From NCBI RefSeq assembly GCF_010548305.1, contig NZ_JAAGLV010000011.1, positions 186,001-250,000 of the forward strand: a stretch of DNA of 64,000 bases, read 5' to 3'. How positions within the stretch are numbered: the first letter of the stretch is position 1; each line of letters opens with the position of its first letter. The notes under the pieces are model-generated. The model was not told the origin of the DNA. It did no database searches and was given only the letters and a program-made list of their open reading frames with translations. The DNA comes from Streptomyces sp. SID13031. GTDB taxonomy: Bacteria; Actinomycetota; Actinomycetes; Propionibacteriales; Kribbellaceae. Of the stretch, positions 26,459 to 35,026 are shown in pieces. A program made the position numbers and the translations under genes.

Positions 26459-27912
26459 CCGAGCCGCCCCAGCACCAGGCACAGCACCAGGCGCAGCCGC
26501 AGCCGCAGCCGCAGCAGGCGCCGCCGGTCGCCGAGCCGGTCATGGGTGCGCGGCTGCATCCGCTGACGCCTTTCGTGAAGGGCTGGGGGTACTTCGTCAT
26601 CGCGGCGTTCGCGATGGCCAACAACGAGGGCCTGCGCAGCAACCTGAAGATCGCCGGGTTCGGCCTGGCCGCCGTCCTGGTCGGTGGCATCCTGCTCGGC
26701 ACGCTGTCGTGGTGGTTCACCAAGTGGCAGCTCACCGTCGACGCGATCCGGGTGGACAGCGGCTTCCTGTTCCGCCGGACCCGGATCATCCGCTTCGACC
26801 GGATCCAGACCATCGACGTCGCGCAGCCGTTCGTGGCGAGGCTGTTCGGGATGGCCGAGCTCCGGATGGACGTGGCCGGCGGCGGTAAGAACGACGGCCG
26901 GCTGAGCTACTTCACGTACGACGAAGCGCAGAAGCTCCGGGGCACTCTCCTGGTCAGGGCCAAGGGTGAGCACGCCGTCCAGCAGCACCCGATCGACGAG
27001 GTCGAGCCCGAGCCGCTGCTGGTCGTGCCGACCGGGCGTCTGCTCGGTGCCACCCTGCTGTCGTCGACCGTGCTCGCGAGTGCCGGTGGTCTGGTCGTGC
27101 TGATCGTGTCGACCACCGTGCTGGAGGCGCATGCCGGTCTGTTCGCCGGTCTGCCGCTGCTGCTCGGTGTCGTGCAGCCGATCTGGAAGCAGGTCGTCGG
27201 CAACCACGGCTTCACCCTGTCGGAGACGCATGAGGGCCTGCGGACCAAGCGCGGCCTGTTCGACCTCCAGCGCCAGACCGTACCGCCGGGTCGCGTACAG
27301 GGCCTGCTGATCACCGAGCCGCTGATCTGGCGGCTCCTCGGCTGGTCCCGGGTCGACCTGGACATCGCCGGGGTGGCCGGCTCCAAGGGCGACGGCGAGG
27401 ACGAGAACGAAGGCGCCCAGCTGCTGCCGGTCGGTCCGCATCAGGAGGTGATCGGGGTGCTCGCGAGAGTGCTGCCCGGCTTCAACCTGTCGGCCGTCGA
27501 GATGCACCGTGCACCGGAGCGAGCGAAGTGGCTGCGCCCGGTCGGCTGGCGCTACCTGGCCTACGGCTTCGACGACCAGGTCCTGGTGACCACCAGAGGC
27601 TGGGTGAACCGCCGCACGTCGATCGTGCTCCACCACAAGACCCAATCGGTCCGCCTGCATCAGGGCCCGCTCCAACGCCGCCTGGGCCTCGCCAACGTCC
27701 ACGTGGACACCCCTGAGGGACCGACAGACGCCATCGCCCTCCACCGCGACCAGCGAGAGGCCGCGGCGCTAGTAGAGGCTCAAGCAGCCAGAGCCCGAGA
27801 AGCACGCCGTACTGCGGACGCGGTGCCGGCCCATACCCAGCCGAACGAGCCGAGCCCGGACGTGTTCAACAGCTCAGCCGCCTCTCCCGCAGACGACAAC
27901 TCGGCCAGGTAG
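26455..27912 (+). CDS. Membrane protein with multiple bacterial PH domains (YdbT-like)
   Basis: 485 residues. A Gln/Pro-rich cytosolic start (about 5-25), paired helices (about 44-95), a bPH2 domain with FRRTRIIRFDRIQTIDV, a second helix pair (about 200-245), a second domain with TKRGLFDLQRQTVPPGRVQG, and a third with NRRTSIVLHHKTQSVRL. This is the partner layout of YdbT. It starts at GTG 26455, coupled to the preceding gene. Its last 44 codons overlap antisense the 3' end of the methyltransferase gene (133 bases), giving a polar, low-complexity tail outside the fold. Confidence 0.88.
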   Translation: MTEPPQHQAQHQAQPQPQPQQAPPVAEPVMGARLHPLTPFVKGWGYFVIAAFAMANNEGLRSNLKIAGFGLAAVLVGGILLGTLSWWFTKWQLTVDAIRVDSGFLFRRTRIIRFDRIQTIDVAQPFVARLFGMAELRMDVAGGGKNDGRLSYFTYDEAQKLRGTLLVRAKGEHAVQQHPIDEVEPEPLLVVPTGRLLGATLLSSTVLASAGGLVVLIVSTTVLEAHAGLFAGLPLLLGVVQPIWKQVVGNHGFTLSETHEGLRTKRGLFDLQRQTVPPGRVQGLLITEPLIWRLLGWSRVDLDIAGVAGSKGDGEDENEGAQLLPVGPHQEVIGVLARVLPGFNLSAVEMHRAPERAKWLRPVGWRYLAYGFDDQVLVTTRGWVNRRTSIVLHHKTQSVRLHQGPLQRRLGLANVHVDTPEGPTDAIALHRDQREAAALVEAQAARAREARRTADAVPAHTQPNEPSPDVFNSSAASPADDNSAR

Positions 27913-28667
27913 CGCAGGGGCTCAGTGCGAGCCAACTCCTGGCCAGGGCGCTCGGCAGACAGGCCGAGCGCCAGTAGAGCCTCCCGCTGCGTCGTGAGCT
28001 GACCAGAGACCGCAGTAGCCAGTGAATCCAGCGCAACGTGCGCAGTGAGGTCACAGGAGCCGTCCAGAGCTACAGGACACTCTCGGCCGCGGCTGAAGCC
28101 AGTCAGAGTCCCGTACGACGGGCGCTCGGTGCTCACATGTCCGTAGTCGATGGCGAGCGCGACACCGTCATCCAGCCGAGCAACCACCTCGGCCCAGGCC
28201 TCTTCCCGGGTAAGCCCGATCTCGGCCCGGTCGCCCTCCTCGGCCAGCGGCCACCACTTCTCCAGCCAGTCCAGATCGTTGCCTGAGACAACATCACCCA
28301 GAGTCTCGTCGGCCAGCAGATAGCGCGCGTCTCCCTTGGCATCGAGCTCGACGACCTCGCATGGCACGTTGTCGAGCCACTCGTTCGCGATCACCAGGCC
28401 GGTCAGCCGGGCGGGCAGTTCGTCGTCGAGCTCCACGTCGAGTACGTCCAACCCGGCGGCTCGCAGTACGCGACCCAGTTCGCCTTCACCTGCACCGATG
28501 TCGACCACCTGCGAGACGCCGACCTGCTCGGCCAGCCGTGCGATCGCCTGACCGAACAGCGGCGACGCGTGGACCGACGTACGGAAGTGTGCGGCCGGTC
28601 GCTCGCGCCGGTAGAAGCCGGACGGTCCGTAGAGAGCCGCGTCCCAGGCTTCGCGAAAGGTCGTCAC
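27780..28667 (-). CDS. midA: MidA/NDUFAF7-type SAM-dependent methyltransferase
   Basis: 295 residues of the Methyltransf_28/DUF185 family. Visible family features: WDAALYGPSGFYRRE, FRTSVHASPLFGQA, the SAM-binding loop VVDIGAGEGELGRVL, VIANEWLDNVPCEV, ALAIDYGHV, and DLTAHVALDSLA. The mitochondrial member NDUFAF7 symmetrically dimethylates an arginine of complex I subunit NDUFS2; a NuoD-like gene lies 1.8 kb away here. The protein is shorter than NDUFAF7. The start overlaps the stop of the 2H gene (ATGA), so the two are coupled. The tail overlaps the PH gene by 133 bases. Confidence 0.9.
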   Translation of the reverse strand: MTTFREAWDAALYGPSGFYRRERPAAHFRTSVHASPLFGQAIARLAEQVGVSQVVDIGAGEGELGRVLRAAGLDVLDVELDDELPARLTGLVIANEWLDNVPCEVVELDAKGDARYLLADETLGDVVSGNDLDWLEKWWPLAEEGDRAEIGLTREEAWAEVVARLDDGVALAIDYGHVSTERPSYGTLTGFSRGRECPVALDGSCDLTAHVALDSLATAVSGQLTTQREALLALGLSAERPGQELARTEPLRYLAELSSAGEAAELLNTSGLGSFGWVWAGTASAVRRASRALAA

Positions 28668-29248
28668 CGAAGTTCGGGATCTCCGCCGAGTGGGACCGAA
28701 CCGGTCAGTTGCCAGATGCCGTCGTCGCCCTCGCGCCAGATGGTCAGGTCGTCGAGGCGGACGGCCGGGATCTCCTCGGCCTCCAGGGCGGCCTGGGCCT
28801 CGGCGACCAGGGCCGGGCCGCCTCGTGTTGAGGACGAGATGGTCAGGTGCGGATGCGGGTCCGGGTGCTCACCGGCGTACGGCGGGCACTCGGGGAAGGT
28901 CGCCAGCACGGTCGCCACCAGGTCGCGCACCTGGTCGAACGGCTCGGGCCGGAGCCACGTGGTGCCGTTGGGAAACTGACCCGCCGTCGGGAAGGTCAAC
29001 TCGAACGGCTCGATGTCGGCGATGGCGTCCTCGAGTCGCTGGACGTCCTCCGGCGACGGGTCCTGCAGCCAGGGCACGAGCACTGTCACGTGCGGCGGGA
29101 TCAGCTCGGTGAGGGCGACCGTCGGCCGGGTCGACGAGTAGGAGATCGACCGCCATCGATCGGTGAACTCGGTCAGCTCTGGGACGGCGATCAAGATCGC
29201 CGTCAGTCCTGTCCGCGCCGCCCAGGGGTCAGGTAGTCCACTCACCAC
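28664..29248 (-). CDS. 2H phosphoesterase / 2'-5' RNA ligase family protein
   Basis: 194 residues. Two HxTx-type motifs, HVTVL in the first half and HLTIS in the second, define the 2H phosphoesterase fold, which acts on cyclic phosphates or 2'-5' linkages in RNA or nucleotides. The substrate is unknown. Start GTG 29248 is followed by another GTG. It is cotranscribed with the downstream methyltransferase gene through a 4-base overlap. Confidence 0.88.
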   Translation of the reverse strand: MVSGLPDPWAARTGLTAILIAVPELTEFTDRWRSISYSSTRPTVALTELIPPHVTVLVPWLQDPSPEDVQRLEDAIADIEPFELTFPTAGQFPNGTTWLRPEPFDQVRDLVATVLATFPECPPYAGEHPDPHPHLTISSSTRGGPALVAEAQAALEAEEIPAVRLDDLTIWREGDDGIWQLTGSVPLGGDPELR

Positions 29249-29285
29249 CCCATCGTCCCACCTGTGACGAAGGACTCAACCAAAA

Positions 29286-29337
29286 CCCTCGTTGCGCTCG
29301 GGGAGGCAGGGGATGCATCCCCTCGCTGCGCTCGGGG
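29286..29337. repeat. 18-bp direct repeats flanking a 16-bp palindrome
   Basis: Two copies of CCCTCGYTGCGCTCGGGG (29286-29303 and 29320-29337) differ at one base. Between and overlapping them is the perfect palindrome AGGGGATGCATCCCCT (29308-29323). It lies in the 176-base gap between two divergent genes. It resembles small REP-like intergenic elements of high-GC genomes; genome-wide copy number is unknown. Confidence 0.6.
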
Positions 29338-29424
29338 CTGGGGAGGGCCCGCAGATGAGCACTACGCTGTCCTGAACCGCATCAATTCGTCTGGTACCTC
29401 GTAAGAGGACTGGAGCGTACGAGA

Positions 29425-30291
29425 GTGGACATGGAACGCATCGGCATCATCGGCTCCGGCCGGGCCGGCAGCGCCTTGGGAGCAGCCCTGGCGTCGGCCG
29501 GGCATCCCGTCACCGGCGTCACCGCACGCTCGCAGGCATCGCTGGATCGTGCCGCGAGGTTTCTTCCGGACGTCCCGATCCTCTCGCCCGCTGACGTCAC
29601 GACGAGCGCGGACGTGGTGCTGGTCGCAGTACCGGACAGTGCGATCAGTGAGGTCGCCAGGAGCCTCCCGCTGACAGCGGACCAGTACGTCGTCCACCTG
29701 TCCGGCGCACACGGGCTGTCCGTGCTGCAGCCGACAGTGGCCACTCCTGTAGCGCTGCACCCGCCCATGACCTTCACTGGCGACCGCCCCGACCTCAGCG
29801 CCATCACCTTCACCGCAACTGCGCCCGATCGGGCAAAGCCGGTGGTCGAGCGTCTGGTGAAGGCACTCGGCGCCGAGCTGCAGTGGGTCGCGGAGGACCA
29901 GCGTGCTCGCTACCACGCGGGTCTGGTGCACGGCGCGAACCACCTGACCACTCTGCTCGTACAGGCATTCGCAGTACTACGGGAAGCCGGTATCGCAGAC
30001 CCGGCGGCGACACTGCGACCCTTGCTGACCGCAACTCTCGACAACACGCTGCGGTCCGGTCATGATGCGCTCACCGGGCCGATAGCGCGCGGCGACGTCG
30101 AGACGGTGGCTGCCCACTTGGCGGTACTGCGGGGCCGCACCGCGAGCACGTACGCCGAGCTGGCCCGGGCGACGGTGGACTTGGCGACGGCGGACGGCCG
30201 GCTGGAGCGCAGTACGGCCGAGCGGTTCGACGAAGTACTGGCTGTGCAACCTGTGCTTGAGCAGGATCGAACAGGGGAGGCACCACGGTGA
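29425..30291 (+). CDS. Rossmann-like DUF2520 protein (putative ketopantoate-type reductase)
   Basis: 288 residues. An N-terminal Rossmann fold (GIIGSGRAGSALG, about 8-20; VVLVAVPDSAI) is followed by a C-terminal helical DUF2520 domain of the 6-phosphogluconate-dehydrogenase-like type (VHGANHLTTLLVQA). The gene is coupled to panC by a 4-base overlap, and homologues precede panC in mycobacteria. The window contains no panE, so a role as ketopantoate reductase in pantothenate synthesis is plausible but unproven. Start GTG 29425 (or ATG 29431), with GGAG upstream. Confidence 0.88.
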   Translation: MDMERIGIIGSGRAGSALGAALASAGHPVTGVTARSQASLDRAARFLPDVPILSPADVTTSADVVLVAVPDSAISEVARSLPLTADQYVVHLSGAHGLSVLQPTVATPVALHPPMTFTGDRPDLSAITFTATAPDRAKPVVERLVKALGAELQWVAEDQRARYHAGLVHGANHLTTLLVQAFAVLREAGIADPAATLRPLLTATLDNTLRSGHDALTGPIARGDVETVAAHLAVLRGRTASTYAELARATVDLATADGRLERSTAERFDEVLAVQPVLEQDRTGEAPR

Positions 30292-31115
30292 GACTCACCC
30301 AGACGAAGGCCGAGCTGCGGGCGGCCGCGGCGATTCGGCCTCGGGCGGTCGTGATGACGATGGGCGCGCTGCACGAGGGCCACGCGGCGCTGCTGGCGGA
30401 GGCGCGCGAGCGCGTCGGGCCGGATGGCAGCGTGGTGCTGACGATCTTCGTGAACCCCTTGCAGTTCGGGCCGGCCGAGGACTTCGACCGGTACCCGCGC
30501 ACGCTCGCCAGCGACCTCGCGATCGCCAAGAACGAGGGCGTCGACCTGGTCTTCAACCCGTCTCGCGACGAGCTCTACCCGAACGAGCCGTCCATCACCG
30601 TTCATCCCGGTCCGCTCGCCGACGAGCTCGAGGGACAGGTCCGGCCGGGACACTTCACCGGCGTCCTGACGGTGGTGTCGAAGATGCTGCACCTGACCTC
30701 GCCCGACCTGGCGCTGTTCGGCGAGAAGGACTACCAGCAGCTGACGCTGATCCGCGAGATGGTCTGCGATCTCGACATGGACGTGGACGTCGTACCGGTG
30801 CAGACCGTGCGCGAGCCCGACGGCCTCGCGCTGTCCTCACGCAACCGCTACCTGGACGAGACCGAGCGTGACGAGGCGCTCGTCCTGTACCGCGCACTGA
30901 CCGCCGGCGCGAAGGCGGGGATGAACGGGCCGGACGCAGTACTGGCTGCCGCCCACGCCGAGCTGGAGGCCGTCCCGTCGGTGCAGATCGACTACCTGGC
31001 GCTCAGAGCACCAGACCTCGGCCCAGTGATCGGCCCCGGTGAAGCAAGGATGCTCATCGCCGCGCGCGTAGGTAGTACTCGTCTCATTGACAACATTTCC
31101 ATCACGCTCCGGTGA
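30288..31115 (+). CDS. panC: Pantothenate synthetase
   Basis: 275 residues. Joins pantoate and beta-alanine with ATP to make pantothenate. VMTMGALHEGHAALL (HIGH-type loop), FVNPLQFGPAEDFDRYPR, LFGEKDYQQL, and LSSRNRYL are all intact. Start GTG 30288 overlaps the DUF2520 stop. It opens onto nadB after 22 bases, so CoA and NAD synthesis are combined in one transcript; panD is not in the window. Confidence 0.97.
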   Translation: MRLTQTKAELRAAAAIRPRAVVMTMGALHEGHAALLAEARERVGPDGSVVLTIFVNPLQFGPAEDFDRYPRTLASDLAIAKNEGVDLVFNPSRDELYPNEPSITVHPGPLADELEGQVRPGHFTGVLTVVSKMLHLTSPDLALFGEKDYQQLTLIREMVCDLDMDVDVVPVQTVREPDGLALSSRNRYLDETERDEALVLYRALTAGAKAGMNGPDAVLAAAHAELEAVPSVQIDYLALRAPDLGPVIGPGEARMLIAARVGSTRLIDNISITLR

Positions 31116-31137
31116 AATCGGTTGATACCGTCGCGGG

Positions 31138-32796
31138 ATGACTGCTCCTGCTGTGCCGCAACGGTTGGCTGCGCCTGAACCCGGCTGGACCGACACGGTC
31201 GACGTGGTGGTGATCGGCTCGGGGATCGCGGGGCTGACGGCCGCTCTGAAGGCTCGGGCGCTCGGCTCGGTGTTGGTGGTGACGAAGGATGTCGTCGCCT
31301 CCGGTTCGACCCAGTGGGCCCAGGGTGGGATCGCCGCGGCGCTCAGCCCGGAGGACTCGCCTGAGGACCACTTGAAGGACACCCTGGTCGCAGGGGCCGG
31401 TCTGTCGGACCCCGAGGCCGTGCGGGTGCTCGTGACCGAGGGGCCGGACGCCGTACGCGATCTGATCGAGCTCGGGGCCGTGTTCGACACCGGCGCCGGG
31501 GGAGACCTGTCGCTGACCCGTGAGGGCGGCCACCACCGCAACCGGATCGCGCACGCGGGCGGCGACGCGACCGGCGCGGAGATCGAGCGGGCCCTGGTCG
31601 CCGCGGTGAAGCGCGCGCCCGACATCCGGATCATCGAGCACGCGCTGGTGCTCGACCTGCTCAAGGCCGAGGATGGCGCGATCGCCGGCGTCACGCTGCA
31701 CGTGATGGGTGAGGGGCAGCTGGACGGCGTCGGCGCGATCCGCAGCCGTGCGGTGATCCTCGCCTCCGGCGGACTCGGCCAGCTGTACGCCGCGACGACC
31801 AACCCGAGCGTCTCGACGGGTGACGGGATGGCGCTCGCTCTGCGGGCCGGCGCGAAGGTGCGCGATCTCGAGTTCATCCAGTTCCACCCGACCGTGCTCT
31901 GGCTGGGCAAGGGCGCCAAAGGCCAGCAGCCATTGGTGTCCGAGGCCGTCCGGGGTGAGGGCGCCTTCTTGGTCGACCACGAGGGCAAGCGATTCATGCA
32001 AGGGCAGCACGAGCTGGCCGACCTGGCGCCGCGGGACATCGTCGCGAAGGCGATCATGCGCCAGATGCTTGCCTCGGGCAAGGATCACGTCTTCCTCGAC
32101 GCCCGCGACTTCGGCGACGAGAAGTGGCGGGTGCGCTTCCCGACCATCCTGGCGTCCTGCCGCTCGCACGGTATCGACCCGGTGCACGAGCTGATCCCGG
32201 TCGCGCCGGCCTGCCACTACTCATCCGGTGGGGTCTGGACCGACCTGCACGGCCAGACGTCGGTGCCCGGGCTCTATGCGTGCGGCGAGGTCGCCTGCAC
32301 CGGCGTCCACGGCGCCAACCGGCTCGCCTCCAACTCGCTCCTGGAGGGCCTCGTCTTCGCTCGCCGGATCGCGGATTCCCTCACCAAGCAGCTCCCGGTA
32401 CTACGGGAGCCCGCCGCCGACCATCGCGTACCGGGCCTCGTGGATGCCGGCGTAGTACCGGAACTGCAGCGAGTGATGACCGTCGGCGCCGGCGTGATCC
32501 GGAGTGCGAGCGGATTGTCGGAGGCCGGTGACAGACTCGCCAAACTGTTCGAGCAGCCGGCCGAGCAGCCTGGAACTCCCGATTGGGAAGCGACGAACCT
32601 CGCCACCGTGGCGTCCGCGCTGATCGAGGCGGCGACGACGCGGGAGGAGAGCCGTGGCTCGCACTGGCGGGAGGACTACCCGGATCGCGACGACGAGAAC
32701 TGGTCGGGCAGTCTGGACCTGACACTGCCGGCCGAGGATGATTCGGCACGGCCCGCCGCGACCTTCGTGGCCCAAGCACCACGTGAGGGGAACTGA
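31138..32796 (+). CDS. nadB: L-aspartate oxidase
   Basis: 552 residues. FAD enzyme oxidising aspartate to iminoaspartate, the first step of de novo NAD synthesis. FAD-binding VVVIGSGIAGLTAAL near residue 22, STQWAQGGIAAAL, HPTVLW, and SGGVWTDLHGQTSVPGLYACGEVACTGVHGANRLASNSLLEGLVF identify it within the succinate dehydrogenase/NadB group. The C-terminal helical domain is long and Glu-rich. nadA is not in the window. It precedes nadC by 3 bases. Confidence 0.97.
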   Translation: MTAPAVPQRLAAPEPGWTDTVDVVVIGSGIAGLTAALKARALGSVLVVTKDVVASGSTQWAQGGIAAALSPEDSPEDHLKDTLVAGAGLSDPEAVRVLVTEGPDAVRDLIELGAVFDTGAGGDLSLTREGGHHRNRIAHAGGDATGAEIERALVAAVKRAPDIRIIEHALVLDLLKAEDGAIAGVTLHVMGEGQLDGVGAIRSRAVILASGGLGQLYAATTNPSVSTGDGMALALRAGAKVRDLEFIQFHPTVLWLGKGAKGQQPLVSEAVRGEGAFLVDHEGKRFMQGQHELADLAPRDIVAKAIMRQMLASGKDHVFLDARDFGDEKWRVRFPTILASCRSHGIDPVHELIPVAPACHYSSGGVWTDLHGQTSVPGLYACGEVACTGVHGANRLASNSLLEGLVFARRIADSLTKQLPVLREPAADHRVPGLVDAGVVPELQRVMTVGAGVIRSASGLSEAGDRLAKLFEQPAEQPGTPDWEATNLATVASALIEAATTREESRGSHWREDYPDRDDENWSGSLDLTLPAEDDSARPAATFVAQAPREGN

Positions 32797-32799
32797 GCA

Positions 32800-33654
32800 A
32801 TGGATGACACGCTCGACAAGCAGTGGGTCGAGGACCTCGTCCGGGCCACCATCGAGGAGGACCTGGCCGGGGGAGTCGACGTCACCACGACCGCCACGGT
32901 CGAAGCGGACCAGGTCTCGGTCGCGGAGTTCGTGGCCAGGGCCGACGGCGTCGTCGCGGGTCTGGAGATCGCCGAACTGGTGATTCGGCTGATCGCGGGC
33001 AAGGACGAGGTCGAGATCGAGCACTCGGTGGTCGACGGCGCGCAGGTCAAGGCGGGCGCGGTGCTGATGACGGTGCGCGGCAAGACCCGCCAGTTGCTCA
33101 CCGCCGAGCGCACGGCGCTCAACCTGCTCTGCCACCTCTCCGGCGTGGCCACGCTGACCAGCCGTTGGGTCGCGGCCGTCGCTGGTACCGGCGCGATCAT
33201 CCGGGACACCCGCAAGACGATGCCGTTGATGCGGACGCTGGAGAAGTACGCCGTCCGCTGCGGTGGCGGCCGCAACCACCGGATGGCACTGTCCGACGCG
33301 GCGCTGATCAAGGACAACCACGTGATCGCCGCCGGCGGCGTCGCGGAGGCGTTCCGGCTGGTCCGCAAGGCGTATCCGGACCTGTCCGTCGAGGTCGAGG
33401 TGGATACCGTCGAGGACGCCCTGATTGCCGTCGAGTCGGGCGCTGAGCTGATCCTGCTGGACAACATGTCGGTCCCGCTGCTGCGCGAGGCCGTCGAGAA
33501 GGTGGCCGGCCGGGCTCGCCTCGAAGCCTCTGGCGGGCTGACTCTCGAGGTCGCCCGCGAGGTCGCGGAGACCGGCGTCGACTTCCTCGCCGTCGGCGCG
33601 CTGACCCACTCGGCACCGGTCCTCGACATCGCGATGGATCTCCAGGCGGCCTGA
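32800..33654 (+). CDS. nadC: Nicotinate-nucleotide pyrophosphorylase (quinolinate phosphoribosyltransferase)
   Basis: 284 residues. Converts quinolinate and PRPP to nicotinate mononucleotide. ERTALNLLCHLSGVATLTSRWV, DTRKTMPLMRTLEKYAVRCGGGRNHRMALSDAALIKDNH, and EASGGLTLEVAREVAETGVD are characteristic. Its stop overlaps the coaX start (TGATG). Confidence 0.97.
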   Translation: MDDTLDKQWVEDLVRATIEEDLAGGVDVTTTATVEADQVSVAEFVARADGVVAGLEIAELVIRLIAGKDEVEIEHSVVDGAQVKAGAVLMTVRGKTRQLLTAERTALNLLCHLSGVATLTSRWVAAVAGTGAIIRDTRKTMPLMRTLEKYAVRCGGGRNHRMALSDAALIKDNHVIAAGGVAEAFRLVRKAYPDLSVEVEVDTVEDALIAVESGAELILLDNMSVPLLREAVEKVAGRARLEASGGLTLEVAREVAETGVDFLAVGALTHSAPVLDIAMDLQAA

Positions 33655-34418
33655 TGCTCCTTGCCGTCGCCGTTGAGAACACCAGGACTCTGGTCGGCCT
33701 GATCTTCGAGGGCACGGTCAAGCGCCACTGGTGGGTGGGGACGGACCCGCGCCGCACGGCGGACGAGTGGGCCGTCCTGCTCGACGGGCTGCTCGCCGGC
33801 GAGTCGCCGGTATCGGGGATCGCGGTCTGTTCCGCAGTACCGCACGTCCTGCACGAGTTGCGCGATGTCGTCGCGCGGTACTACAGCGAAGTCCCGAGCG
33901 TCGTCGTCGAGCCCGGCGTGAAGACCGGCCTGCCGGTGCTCGTCGACAACCCGCGCGAGGTCGGCACCGACCGGATCGCCAACGCCCTCGCGGCCGTCAA
34001 CCGGTACGGCGCCCCCTGCATCGTCTGCGACTTCGGTACTGCGACGACGGTCGACGTCGTCAACGCCAACGGAGCCTTCATCGGCGGCGCGATCGCCCCC
34101 GGCATCGAAACCGCCGTCGACGCGCTCGGAGCCGAAGCTGCCCAGCTCCGCCGGGTCGAGCTGGTTCGCCCGCGCTCGGTGGTAGCCAAGAACACCGTCG
34201 AAGCCCTGCAATCCGGCGCGATCTTCGGCTTCGCCTCCCTCGTCGACGGCCTGATCACCCGCATCATCGCCGAGCAGTCCTTCGATCCCGCCACCGTGGC
34301 CGTCGTGGCCACTGGCGCACTCGCTCCACTGGTGGTCGACGAGTCGGAGCAGATCAAGCACCACGAGCCGTTCCTGACCCTGCAGGGTTTGCACCAGGCT
34401 TTCGCCCGGAACCGCTGA
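33654..34418 (+). CDS. coaX: Type III pantothenate kinase with altered first phosphate motif
   Basis: 254 residues of the CoaX family, which phosphorylates pantothenate in the first step of CoA synthesis. REVGTDRIANALAA, CDFGTATTVDVV, GGAIAPGIETAVDAL and the end FLTLQGLHQAFARN match mycobacterial CoaX closely. The N-terminal motif, normally DxGNT or DVRNT, reads AVENT: the phosphate-binding Asp6 is Ala (codon GCC at 33669-33671). This may weaken or abolish kinase activity. It is coupled to nadC as the operon's last gene. Confidence 0.93.
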   Translation: MLLAVAVENTRTLVGLIFEGTVKRHWWVGTDPRRTADEWAVLLDGLLAGESPVSGIAVCSAVPHVLHELRDVVARYYSEVPSVVVEPGVKTGLPVLVDNPREVGTDRIANALAAVNRYGAPCIVCDFGTATTVDVVNANGAFIGGAIAPGIETAVDALGAEAAQLRRVELVRPRSVVAKNTVEALQSGAIFGFASLVDGLITRIIAEQSFDPATVAVVATGALAPLVVDESEQIKHHEPFLTLQGLHQAFARNR

Positions 34419-34573
34419 CGGTCACCCTCCGTCCTGTCCAACTCACCGGGCAGGGCCCTTGTGTACTGCGCGTCACAGGATCACGATGTGAGCAGCGACA
34501 CCTGGGCGGGGAGGCCCGGGGCCACGGGGTTCTGTGGTCGCAACACGCGGGTCGCGTGGTCCGGGGGAGGATC

Positions 34574-35026
34574 ATGAAGTCGACCTATCGCGTTCTTGCT
34601 CTGCTCATCGCGCTCGGTGTGGTCGTTCAGGCCATGAGCGTCGCGCTCGGGTGGTTCCTGGTGCTGAAAGACGTCGACGGCGGCGCGGTGTTCGACAAGA
34701 ACACCGATTTCAACTTCGGCCAGGTCACGCACAGCATCGTCGGCATCATGCTGATCCCGCTGCTGGCCATCGTGCTGCTGATCGTGTCCTTCTTCGCCGG
34801 TATCGCCGGTGGCGTGAAATGGGCGGCGATCATCTTCGGTCTCGTCGCCCTGCAGATCGCGCTGGCTTTCGTGGCGTGGGGCGGCATCCCCGCCGTCGGA
34901 GCGCTGCACGGGCTCAACGCGCTGGCTCTGCTCGCGGTCGCCGGGATCGCCGGGAAACGGGCGGCCCCTGCTCAGGACACGATCCAGGCCGGCACGGAGA
35001 CAGTCGCTCAGCCGCCGGCCGTCTAG
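34574..35026 (+). CDS. Four-helix membrane protein (DUF6220-like)
   Basis: 150 residues with four predicted membrane helices (about 7-30, 52-75, 80-103, 110-127). Histidines inside the membrane part (THSIVG and LHGLNAL) could bind heme or copper, a feature of small cytochrome b561-like or DUF6220 proteins (weak family assignment). GGGGGAGG lies just before the ATG at 34574. Its stop codon TAG is immediately followed by the ATG of the multicopper oxidase, so the two are translated together and probably work together. Confidence 0.75.
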   Translation: MKSTYRVLALLIALGVVVQAMSVALGWFLVLKDVDGGAVFDKNTDFNFGQVTHSIVGIMLIPLLAIVLLIVSFFAGIAGGVKWAAIIFGLVALQIALAFVAWGGIPAVGALHGLNALALLAVAGIAGKRAAPAQDTIQAGTETVAQPPAV

